Shown here piece after piece: positions 1-7,838 of a DNA stretch of 64,000 nt. A program made the translations under genes and the position numbers. Location of the stretch: the NCBI RefSeq assembly GCF_900323885.1, contig NZ_OOHJ01000030.1:806001-870000 (forward strand). Direction: 5' to 3'. The DNA comes from [Actinomadura] parvosata subsp. kistnae. GTDB lineage: Bacteria > Actinomycetota > Actinomycetes > Streptosporangiales > Streptosporangiaceae. Positions within the stretch are counted from its first letter, which is position 1; each line of letters opens with the position of its first letter. Under the pieces are notes generated by a model that was given only the letters and a program-made list of their open reading frames with translations, did no database searches and was not told the origin of the DNA.

Positions 1-1118
1 TGTGGACCGGCGTCGCCGGAAGCGGCGGCATCATCGGCATGTTCCTGTCCGCCCTGCTCGTGGACGTCGCGCACTGGCGGTGGCTGTTCCTGCTGCCCGT
101 CGTCCTGGTCCTCGTCTCGCTCGGCATGATGCGATCGGTGCCCGACTCCCGCGAGCGCTCCGGGCACCCCTTCGACACCGTCGGCGCGCTGGCCTCCGTC
201 GTCGCCGTCGTGGGCCTCATCTTCGTCCTCCAGGAAGGCCCGGAGCGCGGCTGGAGCTCCCCCGTCACCCTGGCCGCCCTCGTCGCCGGCCTGGCCGCCC
301 TGATCTTCTTCGTGGTCTGGGAGCTGCGCCGCGCGGACGCGTCCCTCCTGGACGTGCGGCTCTTCCGCGAGCGCGGCCTGGCCGGCGGCTCCATCACGCT
401 CCTGGCGGTCTTCGGCGTCCAGGCGGGCGTGTTCGTGGTGCTCTTCCCGTTCCTGCAAGCCGTCCTCGGCTGGTCGGGGCTGCTGTCGACGCTGGCGATG
501 ATGCCCATGGCCGTGCTGATGATGGCGACCTCCGGCCTGGCGCCCCACCTGGCCGCGCGCATCGGCGCCCGCGCCACCATGGCGACCGGGATCGCGCTGT
601 TCGGCGCCGGTCTCGCCCTCATGGCCGGCATCGTCTCCGTCGACGGCGGCTACCCGTCCATCCTGCCCGGCATGCTCGCCATGGGCATCGGCATGGGCCT
701 GGCCATGACGCCCTCCACCGAGGCCATCACCGGCTCCCTGCCCCGCGACAAGCAGGGGGTCGCCTCCGCGCTCAACGACATCACCCGCGAGTTCGGCACC
801 GCGCTCGGCGTCGCCCTGCTCGGCGCCCTCCTGGCGAGCGGCTACCGCGGCGCCGTCGACGACCGGCTCGCCGGCCTCCCCCAGGGCGCGGCGGACGCCG
901 CCCGCCAGGGCGTCGCCAACGCCATCGAGGCCGCCGGCAGCGCCGGCCCCCACGCGCGGGCACTGGTCGATGCCGCCCGGCAGTCGTTCGTCGAGGGCTG
1001 GCAGCAGGCGATGTGGGCGGGGGTCGCCGTCATGGGCATCCTGCTCGTCTACACCGCCGTCCGCGGACCGCAGCCTGCGGCCAAGGAGGAGACTCCTCCC
1101 GCACGGGTGACCGCGTAA
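1..1118 (+). CDS. DHA2-family MFS drug exporter, C-terminal part
   Basis: The reading frame is open from the left edge, so the start lies outside the window. About 371 residues remain, with 8 to 9 hydrophobic helices. The first residues hold a glycine-rich stretch (GVAGSGGIIGMF) in the position of the antiporter motif C of drug exporters. The total and the helix count match the second half of a 14-helix DHA2 (EmrB/QacA-like) proton antiporter in the cytoplasmic membrane. The substrate cannot be told from sequence. It ends in a short charged tail. The next gene, recQ, starts 127 bases later and is probably a separate unit. Confidence 0.85.
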   Translation, partial: WTGVAGSGGIIGMFLSALLVDVAHWRWLFLLPVVLVLVSLGMMRSVPDSRERSGHPFDTVGALASVVAVVGLIFVLQEGPERGWSSPVTLAALVAGLAALIFFVVWELRRADASLLDVRLFRERGLAGGSITLLAVFGVQAGVFVVLFPFLQAVLGWSGLLSTLAMMPMAVLMMATSGLAPHLAARIGARATMATGIALFGAGLALMAGIVSVDGGYPSILPGMLAMGIGMGLAMTPSTEAITGSLPRDKQGVASALNDITREFGTALGVALLGALLASGYRGAVDDRLAGLPQGAADAARQGVANAIEAAGSAGPHARALVDAARQSFVEGWQQAMWAGVAVMGILLVYTAVRGPQPAAKEETPPARVTA

Positions 1119-1245
1119 GAGCTGCCCCGTCCGGCCATCACGCCCGCGCTCATCCGGAGGCGCCATGAACCGCGCCGGGTGACATGCCCGTCGCCTGCGG
1201 GGGCAGGAACGACAATCCGGCAGTGCGAGCGCGGCGGGAGGTCCG

Positions 1246-2868
1246 ATGACAGAGGTGAGCGCCGAGTGTGAACGGGTGGCGCGGCGGGCGCTGGGCCTGA
1301 CCGACCTGCGGCCCGGCCAGCTGGCCGCGATGACCGCGCTCGCGCAAGGCCGGGACGCCCTGGTCGTGATGCCGACCGGCGGCGGCAAGTCGGCGATCTA
1401 CCAGGTGCCCGCGCTGCTCCTGCCCGGCCCCACCGTCGTGGTCTCCCCGCTGATCGCCCTGCAGCGCGACCAGGTCGAGGCGCTGCGCGAGCGCGACGAG
1501 GAGGCGGTGAGCCTGGACGCCGGCACCCCGGCCGGCGAGCGCAGGACGACCTTCGAGTCGCTGCGGGCCGGGGAGACGGAGTTCCTGTTCTGCGCGCCGG
1601 AGCAGCTGGCCAAGCCCGACGTCGTCCGCGACCTGGCCGCCGCCGGACCCTCCCTCCTGGTCGTGGACGAGGCCCACCTGATCTCCTCGTGGGGACACGA
1701 CTTCCGGCCCGACTACCTGCGGCTCGGGGCGGTGGCCGAGGCGCTGGGCCGCCCGCCGATCGCGGCCCTGACCGCCACCGCCGCCCCGCCGGTGCGGGCG
1801 GAGATCACCGAACGGCTGGGCCTGCGCGACCCCATGGAGATCGTCCAGGGCTTCGACCGCCCCAACATCTCGCTCACGGTACGCCGGATGCTCGACGACC
1901 CCGCCCCCGACATCGTCGCCACGGTGCGCGAGGAAACAGGGCCGGGCATCGTCTACACGGCGGTACGCAAGCAGACCCACCGCCTCAGCGACCTGCTCAC
2001 CGACGCGGGCGTGCGGGCCGCCCCCTACCACGCCGGGTTGCGCCGCTCGGAACGCGACGACGTCCACGGCCGGTTCATGGCCGGCGACCTGGACGTGGTG
2101 GTCGCCACGAGCGCGTTCGGCATGGGCATCGACAAGCCGGACGTGCGGTTCGTCCTGCACGCCGAGGTGCCCGGCTCCCCGGACGCCTACTACCAGGAGA
2201 TCGGCAGGGCCGGCCGCGACGGCGACCCCGCCAGGGCGGTGCTGTTCTACCGCCCCGAGGACCTGGGCCTGCAACGCTACTTCACCGCGTCCGTACCGGA
2301 CCTGGAGACTCTGACCGAGGTGGCGCAGGCCGTCGCCGAGGCCGGCGCGGGCACCGACCGCAAGACGCTGAGCACCCGTACCGGACTGTCGCCCCGCCGC
2401 CTGACACTCCTGCTCGACCTGCTGGAAAGAACCGGCGCCGTCCGCCTGTCCGCCCGCCGGATCGAACCGGCCCCCGACGCCCCCAGCCCGGAAACCGCCG
2501 CCGACCTCGCCCGCCGGCTGGCCGAACGCCGCCGCGACGTCGAACGCACCCGGCTGGAGATGATGCGCCACTACGCCGAGACCGACGACTGCCGCCGCCG
2601 CTTCCTGCTCGGCTACTTCGGCGAGCAACTCACCGACCCCTGCGGCAACTGCGACACCTGCCTCGCCGGCACCCCCGAACGCCGGCAGGAGGAAACCGGC
2701 CCGTTCCCCCCGCACGCCCGCGTGGAGCACCGCACGTGGGGGCCGGGCGAGGTCATCCAGCGCGGCGAGGACCGCCTGACGGTTCTGTTCGACACGGCCG
2801 GGTACCGCGAGCTGCAACTCGACGCCGTCCTCGAACAACACCTCCTCACCGAAACCTCGCCCTCATAA
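1246..2868 (+). CDS. RecQ family ATP-dependent DNA helicase, short form
   Basis: A 540-residue superfamily 2 helicase that unwinds DNA 3' to 5' in recombination and repair. Walker A MPTGGGKSA has Lys48, and the Walker B box DEAH is at 141-144. Later helicase motifs include GMGIDKPDVRFVLH and QEIGRAGRDG. Near residues 448-476 a Cys cluster (C-R-R-R-F and CGNCDTC) forms the RecQ zinc-binding site. There is no HRDC domain. Instead a tail of about 60 residues (GPGEVIQRGED, VLFDTAGYRELQL) follows, as in the short RecQ proteins of many actinomycetes. The ATG start is preceded by GGGAGGT. It is likely a second, accessory RecQ rather than the only one in the genome. Confidence 0.93.
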   Translation: MTEVSAECERVARRALGLTDLRPGQLAAMTALAQGRDALVVMPTGGGKSAIYQVPALLLPGPTVVVSPLIALQRDQVEALRERDEEAVSLDAGTPAGERRTTFESLRAGETEFLFCAPEQLAKPDVVRDLAAAGPSLLVVDEAHLISSWGHDFRPDYLRLGAVAEALGRPPIAALTATAAPPVRAEITERLGLRDPMEIVQGFDRPNISLTVRRMLDDPAPDIVATVREETGPGIVYTAVRKQTHRLSDLLTDAGVRAAPYHAGLRRSERDDVHGRFMAGDLDVVVATSAFGMGIDKPDVRFVLHAEVPGSPDAYYQEIGRAGRDGDPARAVLFYRPEDLGLQRYFTASVPDLETLTEVAQAVAEAGAGTDRKTLSTRTGLSPRRLTLLLDLLERTGAVRLSARRIEPAPDAPSPETAADLARRLAERRRDVERTRLEMMRHYAETDDCRRRFLLGYFGEQLTDPCGNCDTCLAGTPERRQEETGPFPPHARVEHRTWGPGEVIQRGEDRLTVLFDTAGYRELQLDAVLEQHLLTETSPS

Positions 2869-2936
2869 TCCTTGAGGCCGGGCGGTTCTCGACGTTGCAT
2901 GCTGGAACCTGGAGAGCTGGTTCTCGGAGGCCCAAC

Positions 2937-3590
2937 ATGACCGGGTTACTGTCGGTGGTCCTGGCATCGGGGCTGGCCTGGCTGATCGGCAGCCAGATCA
3001 CCTACCGCTGGGACGACGTCAAACGGCGGCGAGAGCTCGATCTCGCCGCCGTCGAGAGCTTCTATCGCGCCTACGGATGCTTCATCGAGGTCTGGCGCCT
3101 GTGGAGCGCGCACAAACGCCATTCACAGCAGGTCACGACTCCGGACGACATGCAGTGGCACTGCCTGCAGCGCGCGGCGGCCGTGGAGGGCAGCCTCGAG
3201 GCGATATTGATCAAAATCGTGCTCGAGCGGCGGCTCACGGACGATGACCTGCGGCTGCTGGGCTGCTTCAGGCAGGCGTACCAGTCCCTGCGGGAGAGCA
3301 TTCGCGCCGACAGTGAACTGCGATGGTACGCCAGTGACGGTGACGACGAGGCTTACCGCCGGTACCGGGCGTTCAAGGCACTCGCCATCTATGCGGCCGA
3401 TCTCCTGCAAAGCAACCAGACGAGATGGTTCATCGGCAAGCGGCGCACGGACCTCCCTTCGGGGCGGGAGAGCGTCGGCTTCCTGCTGGCAGCGACCGAC
3501 GTGGCCCGAACCTATGACTGGCTGGAGACAGCCGAGCGCATCCTCGACATCGAGTCCCTGGCACCACGCCGCACCGGCGCCCGCTCGTAG
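2937..3590 (+). CDS. membrane-anchored hypothetical protein
   Basis: A 217-residue protein I do not recognise. The ATG has a good GGAGG site seven bases upstream. Residues 3-22 form one hydrophobic helix (LLSVVLASGLAWLIG), followed at once by charged residues (DDVKRRRELD), so the rest probably lies in the cytoplasm. The body is helical and rich in Arg, Glu, Trp and Tyr. Codon use is slightly less GC-biased than in the flanking genes (codons such as AGC, ATA, AAA and TAT appear), which may indicate later arrival. It stands alone between recQ and the convergent molybdenum hydroxylase operon. No enzyme motif is visible. Confidence 0.6.
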   Translation: MTGLLSVVLASGLAWLIGSQITYRWDDVKRRRELDLAAVESFYRAYGCFIEVWRLWSAHKRHSQQVTTPDDMQWHCLQRAAAVEGSLEAILIKIVLERRLTDDDLRLLGCFRQAYQSLRESIRADSELRWYASDGDDEAYRRYRAFKALAIYAADLLQSNQTRWFIGKRRTDLPSGRESVGFLLAATDVARTYDWLETAERILDIESLAPRRTGARS

Positions 3591-3635
3591 TCCCGCTCCC
3601 CCTGGCGGTACGACCGGTCGATCCGGCACCAGCGA

Positions 3636-4577
3636 CTAGGAGGCCGACGTGCCCGCGGCTTGTTCCAGCACCTCCAGGACCGTGCCGGCCAGCAGCGTGA
3701 CCTTGTAGGCGTTCCCCGATGCCGGCGTGCAGCGAGCGGCGGTCAGCGCGGCCGCCGCCGTGAACGGCTCGCCCGCCAGGACGGCCTCCTCCACCTCGCC
3801 CAGCCGCAGCGGGACCCGGGCGACGCCGCCGGCGCCCACCGCGGCGTGGCTGATCCGGGTGCCGTCCAGGACCACGCGGGCGACGGCCTCCACCAGTGGC
3901 CACTCGGCCTCGGAGCGGCCGGTGGCCCGGTGGTAGGCCGCGCGCTCGCCGGCGACGGGCGGCGGCAGGTGGATCGCCAGGAGCAGCTCGCCGGGGTCGA
4001 GGAGGTGGTCGCGGGACGGGTCGGAGCCGTCCCCGTACAGGCTGGCGATCGGGAGCGGGCCGCGGTCGTGCACCTGGACGGAGGCGTCATAGGTCAGCAG
4101 CGCCATGGCCAGGGACGACGGGTGCGGGGCCAGGCAGGGGCCGGTGTCGATCACGGCCGCGTACAGGGTGTCGCCGGCGCGGGCCGGGCAGGAGTTCCCG
4201 CCGTTCTGGTGGCAGGTGAAGGCGGGGTTGCGGTAGTACCGGCAGCGGTTGCGCTGCAGCAGGTTGCCGCCGACGGTGGCCACGGCCCGGATCTGGGGGG
4301 TGGCCAGCGCCTGCGCGGTGAGGGCCAGCGCGGGGTACGCGGCGCGCAGGCGGGCGTCGCGGGCGAGGTCGGCGATCGTGGTCAGCGCGCCGATGTGGGC
4401 GGAGCCGTCCGGCTGCCAGGTGATGCCGGACATGCCGGGCAGGTCGCGCAGGCCCGTCAGGTCCACGTGCGGGCCGGCGGCGGGCCGGCTCATCAGGTCG
4501 GTGCCGCCCGCGCGCGGCTCGCCGTCCCGGGCGGCCAGGAGGAGGTCGGCGGGGAGGAGGTCGGTGGGGACGGTCAT
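3636..4577 (-). CDS. molybdenum hydroxylase FAD-binding subunit with 4Fe-4S insertion
   Basis: A 313-residue medium subunit of the xanthine dehydrogenase/aldehyde oxidoreductase family. It passes electrons from the iron-sulfur clusters to FAD. FAD contacts are AGGTDL (about 23-28) and TVGGNLLQRNRC (about 101-112). After the second motif comes a Cys-rich insertion with Cys112, Cys122, Cys130 and Cys148. This is the pattern that binds an extra 4Fe-4S cluster in PaoB (YagS) and 4-hydroxybenzoyl-CoA reductase beta. It is the last gene of the operon. Its ATG overlaps the stop of a duplicated minigene (ATGA), not the stop of the large subunit. The substrate is unknown; an aldehyde or aromatic heterocycle is likely. 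Confidence 0.88.
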   Translation of the reverse strand: MTVPTDLLPADLLLAARDGEPRAGGTDLMSRPAAGPHVDLTGLRDLPGMSGITWQPDGSAHIGALTTIADLARDARLRAAYPALALTAQALATPQIRAVATVGGNLLQRNRCRYYRNPAFTCHQNGGNSCPARAGDTLYAAVIDTGPCLAPHPSSLAMALLTYDASVQVHDRGPLPIASLYGDGSDPSRDHLLDPGELLLAIHLPPPVAGERAAYHRATGRSEAEWPLVEAVARVVLDGTRISHAAVGAGGVARVPLRLGEVEEAVLAGEPFTAAAALTAARCTPASGNAYKVTLLAGTVLEVLEQAAGTSAS

Positions 4578-4660
4578 CGGCCGATCCCTTCGACGAGCCC
4601 GAGGAGGCCGGCGGGCAGGAGGCTGGTGGGGGCGGTCATCGGCTGATCCCTTCGAGGAGC
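4540..4660. repeat. 62-bp tandem duplication at an operon junction
   Basis: Two adjacent copies (about 4540-4601 and 4602-4660) are nearly identical. Each carries the last codons of the large subunit and the first codons of the FAD subunit on the minus strand. The shared core, read on the minus strand, includes CGAAGGGATC and CGATGACCG. The period of 62 is not a multiple of three, yet the ATGA overlap keeps a start and stop in register at each junction. Confidence 0.85.
4574..4639 (-). CDS. 21-codon duplicated junction minigene
   Basis: This small frame lies between the large and FAD subunits. It begins MTAPTSLLPAGLL, close to the FAD subunit start (MTVPTDLLPADLL), and ends LVEGIGR, close to the large subunit end (LLEGISR). 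Its ATG overlaps the large subunit stop by ATGA, and its own stop overlaps the FAD subunit ATG by ATGA. It was evidently made by the 62-bp duplication. It is probably translated by ribosomes passing from one gene to the next. No function for the peptide is implied, and it may only relay reinitiation. Confidence 0.5.
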   Translation of the reverse strand: MTAPTSLLPAGLLGLVEGIGR

Positions 4661-7149
4661 CGGTCGGGGCGGATGGGCAGGTCGTGGGGGCGCCAGCCGG
4701 TGGCGTTGTGCACGGCGTTGGCGACGGAGGCGGCCACGCCGACGGTGGAGACCTCGCCCAGGCCGACGCCGTGGCCGTTGACGTGCTCCCATCCGTCCTG
4801 GTGGAAGTGGATGGTCATCTCCGGGGTGTCGCCGATGCCGGGGATGTGGTAGTCGTCGAGGCCGGCGGTCAGCACGGTGCCGGTGACGGGGTCGGTGCGG
4901 CGTTCCTCGTACAGGGCGTAGCCGAGGCCCTGGATGATGCCGCCCTCGCACTGGTTGCGCGCCGGGCGTTCGGCGTAGATGCGGCCGGCGGCGATGCCGC
5001 CCCAGACGCGCAGCGGCCTGATCGTGCCCAGGCGGGTGTCGACCTCGACCTCGGTGACGTGCACGGCGCCGCTGAACCCGCGGCCGAGCGCCATGCCGTG
5101 CACCGGGAACGGGGTGAGGTAGCCGCCCCGGTCGCCGCGCCGCCGGCCCACGACCTTGGCGCCGGGCCGCAGGCCCTGGGCGCGCAGGAGGCGGGCGGCG
5201 TCGCGGGCGGCTGGGGCGACGGAGGCGGTGGTGCGGCTGCCGAGGGCCGGCGGTCCCGGTACGAAGCCGGACCTGCCGATCTCGACCCGGATCCGGTCGG
5301 CGGGCAGGCCGAGCTCCTCCGCCAGGACGCCGGCGATCACGGTGCGGGCGCCGGTGCCGATGTCCTGGGTGGCGGTGCGGGCCACGACCGTGTCGCCCTC
5401 GACCTCCAGCTCGACCTTGGTGGCGGGGGCGACCAGGTACATCCAGTTGGCGGCGGCCACGCCGACGCCGCGGCGGAACCGGCCGGAGCGTGACCCGGTG
5501 CGTGGCCGGTCGCGCCAGATGGGCAGGGCCGCCGCCCAGTCGTAGAGGGCGTGCCGCTTGGGGTTGCCGTCCCAGCGGCGGCGCAGCACGATGGGGTCCT
5601 CGTCGAGGCGGTGGGCCATCTCGTCCACGGCCTGCTCCAGCGCCCACAGCATGGGGGGCGCTCCGGGGCCGCGGAACGGCGTGCCGGGGGGCTCGTTCGT
5701 GACGATGTCGAAGTCCCGGAGGCGGCGCGGCGCGGTGCCGTACATGAGGCGGGCGAGCAGCGCGGCGGAGGAGCCGATGGCGACGCCGCCGCGGCCGTGC
5801 ACGTCCATGGCGAGCGCGGACAATTCGCCGCCGCCGTCGGCGAGCAGGGCGATCCTGGTCCGGCTACCGGGCCGGCTGCCCGCGTCGGTGAGCTCTTCGG
5901 CGCGGCTGAGCACCACGCGGACCGGTGCGCGGCAGAGCCGGGCAAGCTCCACGGCGGCCACGGCCTCCACGGTGATCCCGGACTTGGCCCCGAAGCCGCC
6001 TCCTACGTGGTCGGCGACGACGTGGACCCGGCTCGCGTCCAGCTTCCAGCGCTTGGCCGCCTGCTCGGCGGCCAGGGCCACCGTCTGCGTGGACAGGTAC
6101 AGGTGCAGATCTCCCCGCTCGTCCCAGCGGGCCACGCACGCGTGCGGCTCCAACGGCGTGTGCACCTGCACCGCCGTGCTGAACGTGCCCGTCACCAGCA
6201 GCGGGTCGGCGCGCCGCCGGGCGGCCTCGATGCGGTTCACCGCCGTACGGGAGCGCCGGCTCACCCCCGAGAACGGCCCGCGCACGTTGCCGTTCCAGCC
6301 GCCGGGCAGCGTCAGCCCCTCGCTGGAGCTGGGGGCGTGCTTCCTGCTCTGCTCGTCGTAGACGGGCGGGGCGTCCGGGGCGTCGTCGAGGGCGGCGGGG
6401 AGGGGTTCGTAGCCGATCCTGGCGCTTTCGGCGATGGCCAGGACCTCCTGGCGGGTGGGGGCGGTGACGGCGGCGATCGGCTGGCCGACGTAGCGGACGA
6501 TCCGGTCGGGCGGCAGCAGGTCCACCACGTGGGCGTGATCCACCTCCACCGACGTGACCCGCGCGTGCGCCTGCGCGGAACGGATGATCGCGCCTTCGAG
6601 CTGGCCGTCCAGCCGGACGTCGGTGGTGTACCGGGCGTGGCCGGTGATCTTCTCCATGGCCTCGACCCGGGCGGGCGCCGCAGCCTCACCGTCGTGCTCG
6701 CCCCGGCAGGCGGCCTCGACGGCCGCGTAGATCCCCGCGTACGCGCCGCAGCGGCACAGATGGCCGGCCAGGGCGGCGGCGATCCGGTCGCGCGGCGGTG
6801 TGACGTCGCCGTGCTCGGCGCGCCAGGCGTCCACGAAGGCGGCGGCCTCCACCACGAAGCCCGGCGTGCAGTAGCCGCACTGCAGGCCGTCATGGGCGGC
6901 GAACGCCCGCTGGACGGGATGGTCCAGCCCTTCCGCCGTGGTGACCGCGCGGCCTTCCACCGCAGCGGCCGGCAGCAGGCAGCTCGCCTGGGGCGTGCCG
7001 TCCACCGCGATCGTGCACGCCCCGCAGACGCCGGTGCGGCACGCCGCCTTGGCCCCGGTCAGCCCCAGGCCGTCGCGCAGCACGTCCACGACCGGGTCGT
7101 CTCTCCCGGCGTCCGTCTCGTGCGGGACACCGTTCACCATGATCTTCAT
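4636..7149 (-). CDS. fused 2Fe-2S / molybdopterin subunit of a molybdenum hydroxylase
   Basis: An 837-residue fusion of the normally separate small and large subunits. Residues 1-150 hold two 2Fe-2S sites: Cys37, Cys42, Cys45 and Cys57 (ferredoxin-like) and Cys91, Cys94, Cys132 and Cys134. From about residue 165 the molybdopterin part begins (ITGHARYTTDVRLDGQ). It has GGFGAKS, GTPFRGPGAPP and a C-terminal GVGLGEVS that holds the expected catalytic Glu. The enzyme should oxidise an aldehyde or heteroaromatic substrate with water as oxygen donor. The ATG at 7149 has AGGAGAG upstream; an in-frame extension upstream of it would run through the operators and is unlikely. It is transcribed divergently from the TetR gene. 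Confidence 0.88.
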   Translation of the reverse strand: MKIMVNGVPHETDAGRDDPVVDVLRDGLGLTGAKAACRTGVCGACTIAVDGTPQASCLLPAAAVEGRAVTTAEGLDHPVQRAFAAHDGLQCGYCTPGFVVEAAAFVDAWRAEHGDVTPPRDRIAAALAGHLCRCGAYAGIYAAVEAACRGEHDGEAAAPARVEAMEKITGHARYTTDVRLDGQLEGAIIRSAQAHARVTSVEVDHAHVVDLLPPDRIVRYVGQPIAAVTAPTRQEVLAIAESARIGYEPLPAALDDAPDAPPVYDEQSRKHAPSSSEGLTLPGGWNGNVRGPFSGVSRRSRTAVNRIEAARRRADPLLVTGTFSTAVQVHTPLEPHACVARWDERGDLHLYLSTQTVALAAEQAAKRWKLDASRVHVVADHVGGGFGAKSGITVEAVAAVELARLCRAPVRVVLSRAEELTDAGSRPGSRTRIALLADGGGELSALAMDVHGRGGVAIGSSAALLARLMYGTAPRRLRDFDIVTNEPPGTPFRGPGAPPMLWALEQAVDEMAHRLDEDPIVLRRRWDGNPKRHALYDWAAALPIWRDRPRTGSRSGRFRRGVGVAAANWMYLVAPATKVELEVEGDTVVARTATQDIGTGARTVIAGVLAEELGLPADRIRVEIGRSGFVPGPPALGSRTTASVAPAARDAARLLRAQGLRPGAKVVGRRRGDRGGYLTPFPVHGMALGRGFSGAVHVTEVEVDTRLGTIRPLRVWGGIAAGRIYAERPARNQCEGGIIQGLGYALYEERRTDPVTGTVLTAGLDDYHIPGIGDTPEMTIHFHQDGWEHVNGHGVGLGEVSTVGVAASVANAVHNATGWRPHDLPIRPDRLLEGISR

Positions 7150-7158
7150 AGCTCTCCT

Positions 7159-7216
7159 GCTGACGTTGTCAACACGACATGTGGACAGTGTCAGCATTTG
7201 CGTTGACGTTGTCAAC
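7159..7216. promoter_or_regulatory. three TetR-type operator copies
   Basis: Three copies of a 6-3-6 inverted repeat, GTTGAC-N3-GTCAAC, sit between the divergent molybdenum hydroxylase and TetR genes. They are at 7159-7173 (one half has one change), 7181-7195 (one change in each half) and 7202-7216 (perfect). Centres are 21-22 bases apart, two helical turns, so the bound dimers would lie on one face of the DNA. The site placement suggests repression of both genes by the adjacent regulator. Confidence 0.75.
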
Positions 7217-7243
7217 ATGGCACGTCGTGAGAGAGTGGGAGCC

Positions 7244-7792
7244 ATGATCGACGGCACCAGGACCCGGCTGATAGACAGCGCGCTGAGTCTGCTGCGCGAA
7301 CAAGGATTGGACGCCGTGACGCTGCGCGCGGTCGGCGAGCTGGCCGGCCTGTCCCGCATGGCCCCCTACCGGCACTTCGCCGACAAGACGGCCCTGCTCG
7401 CGGCCCTCGCCGTCCGGGTCATCGCCGACCTCACCGCGCACCTCGCCGCCGCCGTGCTCCAGCACGGCGAGCACGAGCAGCGGCTGCGGGCCTTCTATCG
7501 CAGCTACGTCGAGTACGCCGTGGAGCACCCCGAGGAATACCGGCTCGTGTTCGCCTCGCAGTTCCCCGTCGGCCACCACCCCGAGCTGGAGGAGGCCGTC
7601 GACGAGGTGATGACCGCGCTCAGCCCCGACGTCGCCGGCCACGGCCCGCGCAGCAAGGCCACCATGGCGGCCCTGCTGGCCACCGCGCACGGGCTGGCCG
7701 AGTTCGCGACGCTCGGGCCGCTCGCCCACAAGGGCATCAGCCTGGACGACATCATCGACGTGATCGTCAAGGGCGTCGGCCGGCCCGGCTGA
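7244..7792 (+). CDS. TetR/AcrR family transcriptional regulator
   Basis: A 182-residue TetR regulator. The DNA-binding helix-turn-helix is in residues 5-50 (RLIDSALSLLREQG, RAVGELAGLSRMAPYRHFADK). The C-terminal part is the helical ligand domain. I chose the ATG at 7244 because GGGAG lies just upstream. The ATG at 7217 would place the start inside the third operator. It very likely represses itself and the divergent molybdenum hydroxylase operon, with a substrate or product of that enzyme as inducer. Confidence 0.85.
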   Translation: MIDGTRTRLIDSALSLLREQGLDAVTLRAVGELAGLSRMAPYRHFADKTALLAALAVRVIADLTAHLAAAVLQHGEHEQRLRAFYRSYVEYAVEHPEEYRLVFASQFPVGHHPELEEAVDEVMTALSPDVAGHGPRSKATMAALLATAHGLAEFATLGPLAHKGISLDDIIDVIVKGVGRPG

Positions 7793-7838
7793 ACCCTTCA
7801 GCGATCCAGCCGTGGCCCCCGCCCGCCGAATCCGCTCG

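Noticed and set aside
1150..2841. 563-codon minus-strand open frame over recQ
   Set aside because: It mirrors the recQ codons in the antisense frame typical of GC-rich DNA. Its product is repetitive Gly/Ala/Arg/Val-rich and has no motif, while recQ has all helicase motifs.
1689..2936. In-frame upstream extension of the membrane-anchored protein at 2937
   Set aside because: The extension is an Arg/Pro-rich frame lying over recQ. The ATG at 2937 has a good GGAGG site and begins with a membrane helix.
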